From Aadella sp043822885 (GTDB taxonomy: Bacteria; Omnitrophota; Gorgyraeia; Tantalellales; Tantalellaceae): DNA of 28,418 nucleotides. The stretch spans positions 1-28,418 of the forward strand of contig JBDRBI010000106.1 in assembly GCA_043822885.1 (NCBI GenBank). Reading direction: 5' to 3'. A program made the position numbers and the translations under genes. Below are positions 1 to 8,152 of the stretch, piece after piece (position 1 is the stretch's first letter; the number at the start of each line of letters is the position of its first letter). The notes beneath the pieces were generated by a model that saw only the letters and a list, made by a program, of their open reading frames with translations, did no database searches and had not been told where the DNA came from.

Positions 1-290
1 CCTATAAGAGAGAAATGTACTGGTGGATGTTCTCAAGATACGACAAAAAATATAATAGCCCGGCAGAAGTTGTTGACGCTTTAAGGCAGGGCGGGTTTTC
101 ACATATTCTTTATGCTGAATATGCGGGGGATGGAGAAAAAACGGGTACATCTTCCAGACTTACGAAGCTTATGGAAAATGAAGATTTTAAGGGTAGTTAT
201 TTAAAAGAGATATATGCTGAGGAGCCTCTGTCGAAGAACGCTAAGGGTGTGAAGTATACGGTTTACAGGATAGAGCATGATAAAAGTTAA
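1..290 (+). CDS. C-terminal fragment of a probable membrane glycosyltransferase (5' truncated)
   Basis: The reading frame is open from the first base of the window, so the gene begins upstream and only its last 96 residues are visible; the first ATG (15) is internal. The fragment is soluble, with no membrane segment. A short pattern near the middle (GGFSHILYAEY) followed by a terminal strand ending in YTVYRIEH resembles the soluble C-terminal domain that often follows the membrane part of GT39/PMT-type glycosyltransferases, where a 'G-hydrophobic-(S/T)-H-hydrophobic' strand and a final Y-R strand are common. That is a family-style resemblance, not a diagnostic motif. Its stop overlaps the start of the next glycosyltransferase by 14 nt, so the two are translationally coupled and probably in one operon. 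Confidence 0.6.
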   Translation, partial: YKREMYWWMFSRYDKKYNSPAEVVDALRQGGFSHILYAEYAGDGEKTGTSSRLTKLMENEDFKGSYLKEIYAEEPLSKNAKGVKYTVYRIEHDKS

Positions 291-1209
291 TATTATAATA
301 CTAAATTACAATGGTGAAAAATTGATAACGGAATGTTTGCCGTCAATTATCAAGGCGAAACATACGTCAAAATATCCGGTGAGAATAACTGTTATTGATA
401 ATGAGAGTGCAGACAGAAGTTTGGATGTTCTGGAACAATATAATGAAGAGATCGATATTGTAAAGTGTACTAACAGAGTATTCTGTTCATATAATGAGGT
501 GGTAAAAAATCAGGATGAGGAAATAGCGATATTAATGAATAACGATATCCGCGTTGATCCCGGATTTATAGATCCTATGGTAAAGGTTTTTGAGGAAAAA
601 GAAGACGCGTATATGATCGCGCCGAAATGTTATGATTTTGAGGGAAGTTTTGTTGAGGGAGGGAGATCGAAGGGTTTTATTAAATTTGGATGGTTTGGAG
701 CGGTTGCCCGATATGAAGGGTGGGAAAAAGAATTGGGAACATTTAATTATACTTTTCAAACCGGGTTTGGAGCGGTAAGACGCGATAGGTTTATCGAGCT
801 TGGCGGATATGACGATCTGTATCTCCCGGGGAGACTAGAGGATGCTGATATTTGTTTCAGGGCGTGGAAAAAAGGGTGGAAGAGTTATTATCAGCCGGGA
901 TCCGTGGTCTATCATAAAGGCGGGACAAGTTTTAAAAAGAAGTTTGGAGTTCAAGGTATTTCGTCCATAGACGCGAGGAATAGTCTCTTATTTTTCTGGA
1001 AAAATATATTTGGATCTAAATACTGGATGGAACATATTTTATTCCTTCCCGCGAGAATAGGTCTGTGGTTGATAAGGGGTGATTTTAGCTCCATTAAAGG
1101 GGTTTTTCAGGCATTTGGTAAGATAAGAGATGTGGCCGGAAAACGTGCTAAAGAGAAAAAACAATCTTTTAAATTGTCAGATCATGAAATTTTTAACATA
1201 TTCAGGTAA
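277..1209 (+). CDS. GT2 family glycosyltransferase (rhamnosyltransferase-like)
   Basis: This 310-residue protein has the GT-A fold layout of family 2 glycosyltransferases: an N-terminal beta strand ending in NYNG (10-13), a nucleotide-binding IDNESAD segment (about 40-46), and NND at 88-90 in the place of the DXD metal-binding motif. A late LEDADICFRAWKKG segment (about 186-199) carries the probable ED catalytic pair. The order and the NND form are typical of rhamnosyltransferase-like GT2 enzymes that extend O-antigen or capsule chains in the cytoplasm from a nucleotide-sugar donor; the sugar cannot be read from sequence. The start at 277 has AGGA six bases upstream and overlaps the preceding gene by 14 nt. 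The C-terminal 60 residues are basic and may contact the membrane. Confidence 0.9.
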   Translation: MIKVNIIILNYNGEKLITECLPSIIKAKHTSKYPVRITVIDNESADRSLDVLEQYNEEIDIVKCTNRVFCSYNEVVKNQDEEIAILMNNDIRVDPGFIDPMVKVFEEKEDAYMIAPKCYDFEGSFVEGGRSKGFIKFGWFGAVARYEGWEKELGTFNYTFQTGFGAVRRDRFIELGGYDDLYLPGRLEDADICFRAWKKGWKSYYQPGSVVYHKGGTSFKKKFGVQGISSIDARNSLLFFWKNIFGSKYWMEHILFLPARIGLWLIRGDFSSIKGVFQAFGKIRDVAGKRAKEKKQSFKLSDHEIFNIFR

Positions 1210-1212
1210 AAT

Positions 1213-1986
1213 ATGAGTATAAGCGCGGTTATTATAACCTTGAATGAGGAACAGAAAATAGCGGATTGTATTGGATCTGTAAAATGGACCGATGAAATAG
1301 TAGTCGTTGACGGTTTTTCATCTGATAAGACGCGTGAAGTAGCGCGAAATCATGGCGCTAAAGTATATGAACGTGAATTTGATGATTTTGCGTCACAAAA
1401 AAACTATGCTATAGAAAAAGCAACCGGAGAATATATATTTTTCTTAGATGCGGACGAGCGCGCGGAGGAGAGTCTTGCCGCGGAAATACTTAAAGCGGTT
1501 ATAAAACAGGAATATCAGGGGTACTATATCCCTAGGAAAAATATCATTTTCGGAAGAGAAATGAAATATGGCGGACATCAGGGTGACAAACATCTAAGAC
1601 TTTTTAAAAAGGACGTTTCACATTTTGTTGATCCTATACATGAAAAAGTGGTTGTTAATGGAAATGTCGGTATGCTCTCTAACTTTCTGATACATTATTC
1701 TACTGCAAGCATTAGCGAGTATAGAGATAAGATGGACCTGTATACAGAGCTTGAGGTAAAACACCTTGTTCAGCAAAACGTGAAGCTCGGAAAGTTTGAT
1801 AAAGCGTGGAAGCCTATAGTAAAGTTTTTTAAACAGTATTTCATGCAAAAGGGGTTTCTTGATGGGAAGGAAGGATTAGTTTTTTATTATTTATCAGCAG
1901 TTTATCTGTATACTAAGTATGACAAGTATTGGAAGATAACGAAGAACAGTAAAGTGGAACAGACGAAACCGGGAGGGAATAGATGA
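1213..1986 (+). CDS. GT2 glycosyltransferase, WaaE/KdtX-like (paralogue 1)
   Basis: This 257-residue GT2 enzyme starts with the signature IITLNEE (7-13), followed by EIVVVDGFSSDKT (28-40) and FFLDADE (76-82), where D79/D81 form the DXD motif. The later block (PRKN, MKYGGHQGDKHLRLFKK, HEKVVV, HYS) matches the WaaE/KdtX family, known in enterobacteria as lipopolysaccharide inner-core beta-1,4-glucosyltransferases. Two further paralogues lie at 22925 and 23812. The gene starts 3 nt after the previous stop and ends in an ATGA overlap with the SDR gene, so it is in the middle of an operon. The specific donor and acceptor are unknown. Confidence 0.9.
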   Translation: MSISAVIITLNEEQKIADCIGSVKWTDEIVVVDGFSSDKTREVARNHGAKVYEREFDDFASQKNYAIEKATGEYIFFLDADERAEESLAAEILKAVIKQEYQGYYIPRKNIIFGREMKYGGHQGDKHLRLFKKDVSHFVDPIHEKVVVNGNVGMLSNFLIHYSTASISEYRDKMDLYTELEVKHLVQQNVKLGKFDKAWKPIVKFFKQYFMQKGFLDGKEGLVFYYLSAVYLYTKYDKYWKITKNSKVEQTKPGGNR

Positions 1987-2957
1987 CTGAAAAAAATTTT
2001 TATAAAAATAAAAGGGTATTAGTTACCGGAGCGGATGGATTTATGGGGTCTCACTTAACCGAGAGATTGCTTGATGAAGGTGCTAAAGTTTCCATTTTTG
2101 TTAGGGGTAATTCGACTACCGGGACCACTCAGTACACGTTAAAAAATATTAAACACAGAGAAAAAGACCTGGATGATATTTTGACAGGGAACATCGCGAG
2201 TGTTGACTCAAAAGAGTTGGTGATGAAAAATAAACCGGAAATAATTTTTCATCTTGCGGCTGACGCGTATGTGCCGAATTCTTTTGATCATCCTATAGAA
2301 GTTATGGAAACGAATGTTATCGGAACATTAAATATGCTGCATGCCGTCAAGGAAGGGAAAGGCGTAAAACGTATTGTCTGCACCTCATCCAGTGAGATAT
2401 ACGGGATGACCATAGGAGGATCTATAGACGAAGATCATCTCCTATATCCGTCATCACCGTACGCGGCAAGTAAAGTCGCGGCTGATAAGTATTGTTATTC
2501 TTACTGGAATACATACAAACTGCCTGTAGCTGTGATAAGGCCGTTCAATACCTATGGCCCCAGACATACCTATGATGTTATCCCTAAGTTTATAGATCTT
2601 GCTCTTAAGGGGAGAAAACTTACTGTACACGGAACAGGTAGACAATCTAGGGATTTCACCTATGTAGATGATATGGTAGACGCGTTTATGATAATGGGAA
2701 GTCATAAGAAGGCCGTAGGAAAAGCCGTGAATTTCGGGACAGGTGAAGCTATAACCGTAAACTATATAGCAAAAAAAATAAAAGAGATTACCGGTTCTAA
2801 AAGCACTATTGTACATACAAAAGATAGGGCAGCACAGGTTCCAAAACTTTTATGTAATTATTCTTTAGCTAAAAAACTTTTTGGATGGAAACCAAAAGTT
2901 TTCATAGATGAAGGTCTAAGGAGGAACATAGAATGGGTGAAAAACAACCGGATATAA
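1983..2957 (+). CDS. NAD-dependent sugar-nucleotide epimerase/dehydratase (extended SDR)
   Basis: This 324-residue extended short-chain dehydrogenase has the Rossmann GxxGxxG (G16, G19, G22), the LAADAYV segment (91-97), the TSSSEIYG active-site strand (134-141) and the catalytic YxxxK (Y160, K164), followed by RPFNTYGPRH and SRDFTYVDD substrate-binding blocks. The SSSEIYG form, with Glu next to the catalytic region, is closer to NDP-sugar 4,6-dehydratases (LegB, GDP-mannose or dTDP-glucose type) than to UDP-galactose 4-epimerase, but the substrate is not fixed. The start has GGGAGG upstream and overlaps the previous stop (ATGA). The next gene, an acetyltransferase, starts inside its 3' end, which suggests that the two act on the same amino sugar. 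No aminotransferase is visible. Confidence 0.88.
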   Translation: MTEKNFYKNKRVLVTGADGFMGSHLTERLLDEGAKVSIFVRGNSTTGTTQYTLKNIKHREKDLDDILTGNIASVDSKELVMKNKPEIIFHLAADAYVPNSFDHPIEVMETNVIGTLNMLHAVKEGKGVKRIVCTSSSEIYGMTIGGSIDEDHLLYPSSPYAASKVAADKYCYSYWNTYKLPVAVIRPFNTYGPRHTYDVIPKFIDLALKGRKLTVHGTGRQSRDFTYVDDMVDAFMIMGSHKKAVGKAVNFGTGEAITVNYIAKKIKEITGSKSTIVHTKDRAAQVPKLLCNYSLAKKLFGWKPKVFIDEGLRRNIEWVKNNRI

Positions 2958-3421
2958 AAGTACATCCTACGGCCATAATTTCAGATAAGGCCAAAATAGG
3001 TAAAGGTACTATTGTTTGGGCATATGTTCAGGTTATGGATGGGGCAGAAATAGGCGAGAATTGTGTTCTCGGCAATGGGGTATATATCGACAGAAATGTG
3101 AAAATAGGAAATAATGTCAAGATCCACAATAAATCTTCCGTGTATAACGGGATCATAATTGAGGACGATGTTTTTATCGGTCCGCATAGCTGTTTTACGA
3201 ATGACAAATATCCTGATTGTGATAAGACCCGAGATATGCATGGGGTGTCCTGGCGTGTGGGCAAAGGTTCTTCGATCGGGGCGAACGTTACGATCTTGCC
3301 GGATGTAAATATCGGACCGGGTGCTGTAGTGGGAGCTGGATCGGTGGTGACGAAAGACGTTCCGGAAGGCGCGGTCTGTTACGGAAATCCGGCTAGAACA
3401 GTTAAAAAGTTAAAAGGTTAA
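2933..3421 (+). CDS. Hexapeptide-repeat N-acetyltransferase, WbpD-like
   Basis: This 162-residue protein is built almost entirely of left-handed beta-helix hexapeptide turns (AKIGKGT, AEIGENC, VKIGNNV, GSSIGANVTI, VNIGPGAVVGAGSVVTKDV) and ends in the usual YGNPARTVK. The central VYNGIIIEDDVFIGPHSCFTND region closely resembles WbpD, which acetylates the 3-amino group of UDP-2-acetamido-3-amino-glucuronate, and the related FdtC/QdtC acetyltransferases. The start ATG has AAGGAGG at 2918-2924, eight bases upstream and inside the preceding SDR gene, giving a 25-nt overlap. The last residues (VKKLKG) are encoded by an octanucleotide array that continues past the stop, so the C-terminus may have been rewritten by the repeat. 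Confidence 0.88.
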   Translation: MGEKQPDIKVHPTAIISDKAKIGKGTIVWAYVQVMDGAEIGENCVLGNGVYIDRNVKIGNNVKIHNKSSVYNGIIIEDDVFIGPHSCFTNDKYPDCDKTRDMHGVSWRVGKGSSIGANVTILPDVNIGPGAVVGAGSVVTKDVPEGAVCYGNPARTVKKLKG

Positions 3422-3440
3422 AAGGTTAAAAGGTTTAGAG
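3401..3440 (+). repeat. Octanucleotide array (GTTAAAAG)n joined to a hairpin element
   Basis: Five consecutive 8-nt units (first GTTAAAAA, then GTTAAAAG three times, then the degenerate GTTTAGAG) start inside the acetyltransferase gene and run directly into the ATTGC end of a hairpin element. The same octamer-plus-element junction recurs near 15327, 21778 and 22769. Confidence 0.85.
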
Positions 3441-3574
3441 ATTGCCGCGCCGGCTTTGCCGGCTCGCAATGACAAACTTTCACGTCATTGCGAGGAGCAA
3501 AGCGACGAAGCAATCCCGGTCAGGAACGGGAATAAAAATAAGATGAGATTGCTTCGCTACGCTCGCAATGACGG
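3437..3574. repeat. Cluster of three ATTGC...GCAAT hairpin elements
   Basis: There are three copies: forward 3437-3473, reverse 3483-3516 and forward 3545-3574. The first has a perfect inner stem GCCGGC/GCCGGC with a TTT loop. The first and second face each other, so that CTCGCAATGAC pairs perfectly with GTCATTGCGAG across a 10-nt loop, a strong hairpin between the acetyltransferase and the next operon that could end transcription. The third copy reaches to within about 30 nt of the next gene and supplies a false in-frame ATG (3568). Confidence 0.85.
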
Positions 3575-3606
3575 GTGGAGGAAAGGTTGAAAGGGTGAAA
3601 ATACGG

Positions 3607-4788
3607 ATGATTCATAGGACAGAGAATATATTAAGCGAAGAAATATGCATGGCGAAGGATTGGCTGCTGAATTCGGGGATACAAAATACAGACGGCAAGA
3701 ACCAAAGAGGGTTCAATGCCTGGTTCGACCTTGAAACAGCAGAGTATCCGTATATATATTCTGAAATAACTGGATATGGGATAACCACACTTTTATATCT
3801 AAAAAAATTCTTTGATGAAGAATTCTCTAGTAGAGCGATATCTGCGGCAGATTGGCTAATAGATAATGCCATGGATGAGAGTGGAGGGGTTAAAACGCGG
3901 TATTATCACGAGGCAATGGATGAAACCGATATATATTCTTTTGAAAACGGAAATCTATATGCTTTTGATAACGGGATGGTTCTATATGGAATGATAAATC
4001 TCTATAAAGATTCTAGGGACGAAAAATATCTTAAAATCTCAAAAAAAGTAGCTTCTTTTATGATAGATCACATGCGTAAAAGTGATGGGTTTTTCTACGC
4101 GTCATACAATCCCAAGACTAAAGAAAGGGAGGATTCTTCCCGGAAATGGTCCACACAGAGCGGAAGCTACCACGCAAAATTGGCTTTAGGGTTTACCGAT
4201 CTATACGAGGTGACTAAAGAAGAGATGTACAAGGATGTTACTATATCCCTTTGTGAGAAAGCAATTGAACTTCAGGATGTCTCCGGAAGATTTATAACAT
4301 CCCGCGCTGATAACAGCACTCATATGCATCCTCATGCGTATTCAGCCGAAGGGCTTTTATATACCGGTATATATTTTGAAGAGAACGATCTTATTGATTC
4401 CGCCGAGAGAGCGGTTAAATGGTCTTTAGATAGTCAAAATCCGGATGGGGGGATACCAAAAAAACATGACGGTCAGGACTTTGTAAATTTGTATAGGACC
4501 GATATACTTGCTCAGATACTTAGGTTGGGGGCTCTCCTTAAAAGTTTAGGTAGATTGGATGAAATATATTCATCTAAATTGGAGAAATTACGTAATAGTT
4601 TGCTTTTTTTTCAGTATAAAGAAAATGATCGGCAAAAAGGCGGATTCTATTATGGTTTCACTCTTGACGGAAAGAAGAAAGAGCATATCAATTCATGGTG
4701 CAGTATGTTCGCTTTACAAGCTCTGATCATGTACGAGGAATTTTATGTCAAAAATAACAGTACGGATGATCTGAGGTGTTTTATATGA
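3607..4788 (+). CDS. Predicted alpha/alpha-toroid protein, possible uronate- or glycan-active enzyme
   Basis: I do not recognise a named family. About 393 residues of regularly spaced helical hairpins alternate with G-rich turns (ITGYGITTLLYL, NGNLYAFDNGMVLYGMINLY, STQSGSYHAKLALGFTDLYE, HPHAYSAEGLLYTGIYF, SQNPDGGIPK, INSWCSMFALQALI). This pattern fits a six-hairpin glycosidase, epimerase or terpenoid-cyclase-like toroid. There is no signal peptide, so it is probably cytoplasmic. The frame is open from an ATG at 3568, but that codon lies inside a hairpin repeat. ATG 3607 (AAGGG upstream) or GTG 3595 is more likely. Its TGA overlaps the start of the UDP-GlcNAc 2-epimerase (ATGA), which implies joint production and perhaps a role in modifying or sensing the same amino-sugar polymer (inference). 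Confidence 0.7.
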   Translation: MIHRTENILSEEICMAKDWLLNSGIQNTDGKNQRGFNAWFDLETAEYPYIYSEITGYGITTLLYLKKFFDEEFSSRAISAADWLIDNAMDESGGVKTRYYHEAMDETDIYSFENGNLYAFDNGMVLYGMINLYKDSRDEKYLKISKKVASFMIDHMRKSDGFFYASYNPKTKEREDSSRKWSTQSGSYHAKLALGFTDLYEVTKEEMYKDVTISLCEKAIELQDVSGRFITSRADNSTHMHPHAYSAEGLLYTGIYFEENDLIDSAERAVKWSLDSQNPDGGIPKKHDGQDFVNLYRTDILAQILRLGALLKSLGRLDEIYSSKLEKLRNSLLFFQYKENDRQKGGFYYGFTLDGKKKEHINSWCSMFALQALIMYEEFYVKNNSTDDLRCFI

Positions 4789-5903
4789 AACAGGCGAAAC
4801 TTGCTTTCATTTTCGGGACCAGGCCCGAAATAATTAAATTAAGTCCCGTGATACGCTTATGCATAAAGAAAAAAGTGCCGTTTTTTACGGTGCATACAGG
4901 ACAGCATTATTCCCGCAATATGTCCGATGTTTTTCTTAAAGAGCTGGCCTTACCGGCACCGGACTACAGCTTGAATATAAGATCGAAAGCGCCGTACAGG
5001 CAAGGGGACCATACGGGAAGAATGATGGCCAAGATGGAGGACATTCTTTTAAAAGAAATGCCTTCCGTGGTCCTGGTGCATGGTGACACCAATTCCGCGC
5101 TTGCGGGGGCGCTGACCGCTTCGAAAATATCCACAACTAAAGCCTTTACGGGATTCGACATGAAAGTCGCTCATGTTGAAGCGGGTCTGAGAAGTTATGA
5201 CAGGACCATGCCCGAAGAGATCAATCGTGTGATAGTGGATCATCTGTCTGATCATCTTTTTGCGCCTACTAAAAGGGCTAAAGATATCATGATCTCAGAA
5301 GGAATAGATCCGAAGAAGATCTACGTAACAGGCAATACCATAGTTGATGCGGTCTATTACGAATTGAGATCCGAAAAACGGTTGAAGAGTATAAGCAAAA
5401 AATTCAAGTTAGAGAAAGACGCATACATGCTTTTAACCCTTCATCGCCAGGAAAATGTAGATGACAAAAACCGGATGAAAGAGATATTTAGGGGGATTGA
5501 CGGAATACACAATAAATACGGGCTTCCTATAGTTTTTCCCATACATCCGCGTACGGTAAAAAAAATGGAAGGATCCAAAATAAAATTGAAAGACCATATC
5601 AGAATTATCAAACCCAGCGGATTCACAGAATTTATATGCATGGAACGGAACGCAAGGCTCGTTTTGAGTGATTCCGGAGGGGTGCAGGAGGAGACGTGTG
5701 TGCTTAAAACCCCTTGTGTAACCTTGAGGGATTCTACGGAACGTCCCGAGACCGTAGAGGTAGGAAGCAATGTTGTTGCCGGAGTATCTGCGGTAAAAAT
5801 AATTAAAGCGTCGGATCTTATGATGTCCAAACATAGAAATTGGAAAAACCCTTTTGGTAACGGTGATGCCGCGGAGAAGATATTAATCGCGCTTAAGAAG
5901 TAA
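4785..5903 (+). CDS. wecB: UDP-N-acetylglucosamine 2-epimerase, non-hydrolysing
   Basis: This 372-residue enzyme interconverts UDP-GlcNAc and UDP-ManNAc in the cytoplasm. All family landmarks are present: GTRPEIIKLSP (11-21), VHGDTNSALAGAL (98-110), HVEAGLRSYDRTMPEE (130-145), TGNTIVDAV (182-190), LTLHRQEN (217-224), HPRTVK, and SDSGGVQEE followed by RDSTERPETVEVG. The start is ATG 4785 rather than GTG 4776: it overlaps the previous stop (ATGA) and has GAGGTG six bases upstream. An extra stretch of about ten residues (STTKAFTGFDMK) sits between the GALTASK helix and HVEAG, where relatives are usually direct. WbpI-type enzymes acting on diacetylated uronates share this fold, and the WbpD-like gene upstream keeps that alternative open. 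Confidence 0.9.
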   Translation: MKQAKLAFIFGTRPEIIKLSPVIRLCIKKKVPFFTVHTGQHYSRNMSDVFLKELALPAPDYSLNIRSKAPYRQGDHTGRMMAKMEDILLKEMPSVVLVHGDTNSALAGALTASKISTTKAFTGFDMKVAHVEAGLRSYDRTMPEEINRVIVDHLSDHLFAPTKRAKDIMISEGIDPKKIYVTGNTIVDAVYYELRSEKRLKSISKKFKLEKDAYMLLTLHRQENVDDKNRMKEIFRGIDGIHNKYGLPIVFPIHPRTVKKMEGSKIKLKDHIRIIKPSGFTEFICMERNARLVLSDSGGVQEETCVLKTPCVTLRDSTERPETVEVGSNVVAGVSAVKIIKASDLMMSKHRNWKNPFGNGDAAEKILIALKK

Positions 5904-6250
5904 ATCGTCTCAAATTGTCATTGCGAGGGCGCTTTAGCGCCTGAAGCAATCCATGCGGAAGTTATAGAGATTGCTTCGTTACGCTCGCAATGACGGAGTG
6001 ACCTGAGTTTCTCGCAATGACGGAGCAGTCTTCGGGGTCCGTCCACTCCGTCATTGCGAGGAGCGGAGCGACGAAGCAATCCACGTAAAGAGATTGCCGC
6101 GGAGTCTTCGACCCCTCGCAATGACATAGGGCAGGCGCAATGACAGTTTCTTACAATGACGGAGCGGGCTAAGTCGCCTACGATGACGAGGGTTGTAGCA
6201 TTTTAGAGTTGAAAACAATTGAACTGTTACCCCAAAAAGGATAATAAAAT
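5904..6250. repeat. 347-nt gene-free spacer filled with hairpin elements
   Basis: Four full hairpin elements are present: reverse 5917-5952 (inner stem GGCGC/GCGCC around TTTA), forward 5967-5995, reverse 6049-6082 and forward 6089-6125 (GTC/GAC around TTC). There are also broken pieces (CTCGCAATGACGG near 6011; GCGCAATGAC near 6136; an ACAATGACGG remnant near 6152). The remainder, from about 6180 to 6250, is AT-rich and must hold the promoter or leader and the AAAAAGG ribosome-binding site of the next gene. No gene is supported here. Confidence 0.85.
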
Positions 6251-7300
6251 ATGAGAGTAGCTTTTTTTGTTTATCCGTCCGCGTTTCAGAATAAAGGCGG
6301 AGGCGAGATACTTCTCGAAAAATCTGAGGAGTACCTTATTAAGAAAGGGATAGATGTCTCAAGATTTGATATATGGAATGATAAAATTGAGGACTATGAT
6401 ATCCTTCATGTTTTCGGATCGGTTAAAGAATGTCTAGGTTTAATGGAAGTCGCCAAGTCCAGAGGAGTAAAAGTAGTACTCGAATCTATATTTTGGTCGG
6501 ATCTGAGACGGGCATTTCATGAAAGCGGGTCTTTTCTCGGTAAAACTCTCAAAATATCAAGACATGTTTTAAAATTATTATGTCCGTGTTTTCCTTCGGC
6601 CAGGAGACGTATGTTCCGTACGGCGGACATGATATTTCCCAATTCCGATAATGAAGCCCGCCAGATATCGGGACTTTTCGGTATATCCATGGAAAAGATA
6701 TTCGTGGTCCCGAATGGTGTTGATCTTAAATTTTTTTCATCTCAGCCGGAAGCGTTTGTGGAGAAATACGGTCTTAAGGATTTTGTTTTTTATGCGGGAC
6801 GAATAGAACCGCGCAAGAACCAGCTCAATCTAATAAAGGCGATGAAGGGGATAGATCGGGATCTTGTTCTTGTAGGAGATAAAGTTTCAGGATACGAATG
6901 GTATTACGACCGGTGCCGCAAGGAAGCCGGCAGCAGGGTTCATTTCATTCCGAGGATGGATCATGATTCGGATCTCTTTAGGTCCGTGTACGCGGCGTGT
7001 GAAGTTTTTGTATTGCCGGGCTGGTTTGAGACGCCGGGTCTTGCGGCTATGGAGGCAGCTGCCGCGGGAGCCAAGATAGTTGTTACGGTGGGCGGAAGTA
7101 CCAAGGAATATTTTTCCGACAAAGCTTTATACATCAAACCTAATAATGTGAAAGATATGCGAAGAAAAATCAAGAATGCTTTAGAGCAGGAAAAGAATGA
7201 GGGGCTAAAGGCGCTTGTGCTGGGGTCTTTTACGTGGGAGAAAGTCGCGGAAAAAATAATTGAAGGATATAAAAGAGTAATTGAAAAGGATGTTTCTTAA
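6251..7300 (+). CDS. GT4 family glycosyltransferase (GT-B fold)
   Basis: This is a complete 349-residue GT-B enzyme. The N-terminal domain begins RVAFFVYPS and has the GGGE glycine loop (16-19). The C-terminal domain has VPNGVD, FYAGRIEPRKNQ, FVLPGWFETPGLAAMEAAAAG (the E...E pair that binds the nucleotide-sugar) and VTVGGSTKEYF. This is the standard family 4 arrangement, a retaining enzyme using a nucleotide sugar at the inner face of the membrane. AAAAAGG lies ten bases before the ATG. The gene follows a repeat-filled spacer and may begin a new transcription unit with the methyltransferase, which starts close to its 3' end. Confidence 0.9.
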   Translation: MRVAFFVYPSAFQNKGGGEILLEKSEEYLIKKGIDVSRFDIWNDKIEDYDILHVFGSVKECLGLMEVAKSRGVKVVLESIFWSDLRRAFHESGSFLGKTLKISRHVLKLLCPCFPSARRRMFRTADMIFPNSDNEARQISGLFGISMEKIFVVPNGVDLKFFSSQPEAFVEKYGLKDFVFYAGRIEPRKNQLNLIKAMKGIDRDLVLVGDKVSGYEWYYDRCRKEAGSRVHFIPRMDHDSDLFRSVYAACEVFVLPGWFETPGLAAMEAAAAGAKIVVTVGGSTKEYFSDKALYIKPNNVKDMRRKIKNALEQEKNEGLKALVLGSFTWEKVAEKIIEGYKRVIEKDVS

Positions 7301-7331
7301 AGTATCCGGCAAAACAATAGTAAGGTGTAAA

Positions 7332-8123
7332 ATGAGAGTAAAAAAAGATGATAGCATAGACAAAATAACAAAAAAAGCGTGGGAAAATAATTGGGAGAAC
7401 ATAAGTATATCGGAAATTATGGAGATATTTGAATACCCCCGGGTTAAGCAGCACCTGGATATTTATCTAAAATATCTCCCTAAAGATAAGAAAATTATTG
7501 AAGGCGGATGCGGGTTAGGACCGTATCTGATAAAATTAAAAGAGCTCGGGTATGACGTTGTAGGGGTGGATTACAATAAGGAACCGCTTGATAAGATCCG
7601 TGAGTATGATCCGGATATTCCGCTTTTTTGCTCGGATATACAGGTTCTTCCGTTTTCTAACGAATATTTCGGCGGATATCTTTCTCTTGGAGTAATAGAA
7701 CATTTTACCGAGGGGCCGGAAAGGTCCATAAAGGAAGCGCGCAGAGTGCTTGGGAAAGGGGGGTATTTTATAGTGAAAGTGCCTCAGAGTTCAATTTTTG
7801 AAAAGATCAGTTATCCCTTCATTTTGCTTAAAAAGAACAAAATAATAAGAAGAATGTTCGGAAAGAACCCGAAAGAAATATATTGGGAGCAGCATTTCAA
7901 AGTGCGGGAACTGAGCGGGATGATCAAGAAGAACGGGTTTGATATCGTCGAGATGATACCGATAGATCATGAACACGCGTTGATGAGCTTTTGCGGTGTT
8001 TTTCGGGATAAGAATAAATATGACGGGGCGAATGAAGCGGGTGTTGCTGTCAGTAAAATATGCCAAAGATATCTCCCGTGGCTGACGGCGGCAGAGGTTA
8101 TATATGTGTGTAGAAAAAAATAA
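7332..8123 (+). CDS. Class I SAM-dependent methyltransferase
   Basis: This is a Methyltransf_11/UbiE-like enzyme of 263 residues from the chosen start. Motif I is EGGCGLGPYLIKL (about 57-69), the acidic ribose-binding residue is D80 in VVGVDYNKE, motif II is PLFCSDIQVLPFSN, then LSLGVIEHF and EARRVLGKGGYFIVKVP. Methyltransferases in such loci cap or decorate sugars, or terminate chains; the acceptor is unknown. The frame is open from TTG 7281, which overlaps the previous gene, but ATG 7332 has AAGGTG just upstream and gives a natural N-terminus; ATG 7290 is also possible. Confidence 0.85.
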   Translation: MRVKKDDSIDKITKKAWENNWENISISEIMEIFEYPRVKQHLDIYLKYLPKDKKIIEGGCGLGPYLIKLKELGYDVVGVDYNKEPLDKIREYDPDIPLFCSDIQVLPFSNEYFGGYLSLGVIEHFTEGPERSIKEARRVLGKGGYFIVKVPQSSIFEKISYPFILLKKNKIIRRMFGKNPKEIYWEQHFKVRELSGMIKKNGFDIVEMIPIDHEHALMSFCGVFRDKNKYDGANEAGVAVSKICQRYLPWLTAAEVIYVCRKK

Positions 8124-8152
8124 CAAATAAATAAAAGGAAAGTGAATTAATT

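Noticed and set aside
5918..6127. Minus-strand open frame across the 5904-6250 spacer (SLRG/RNDG-type peptide)
   Set aside because: It is a translation of several hairpin elements. Similar peptides appear wherever the elements occur in tandem, and there is no ribosome-binding site or independent coding signal.
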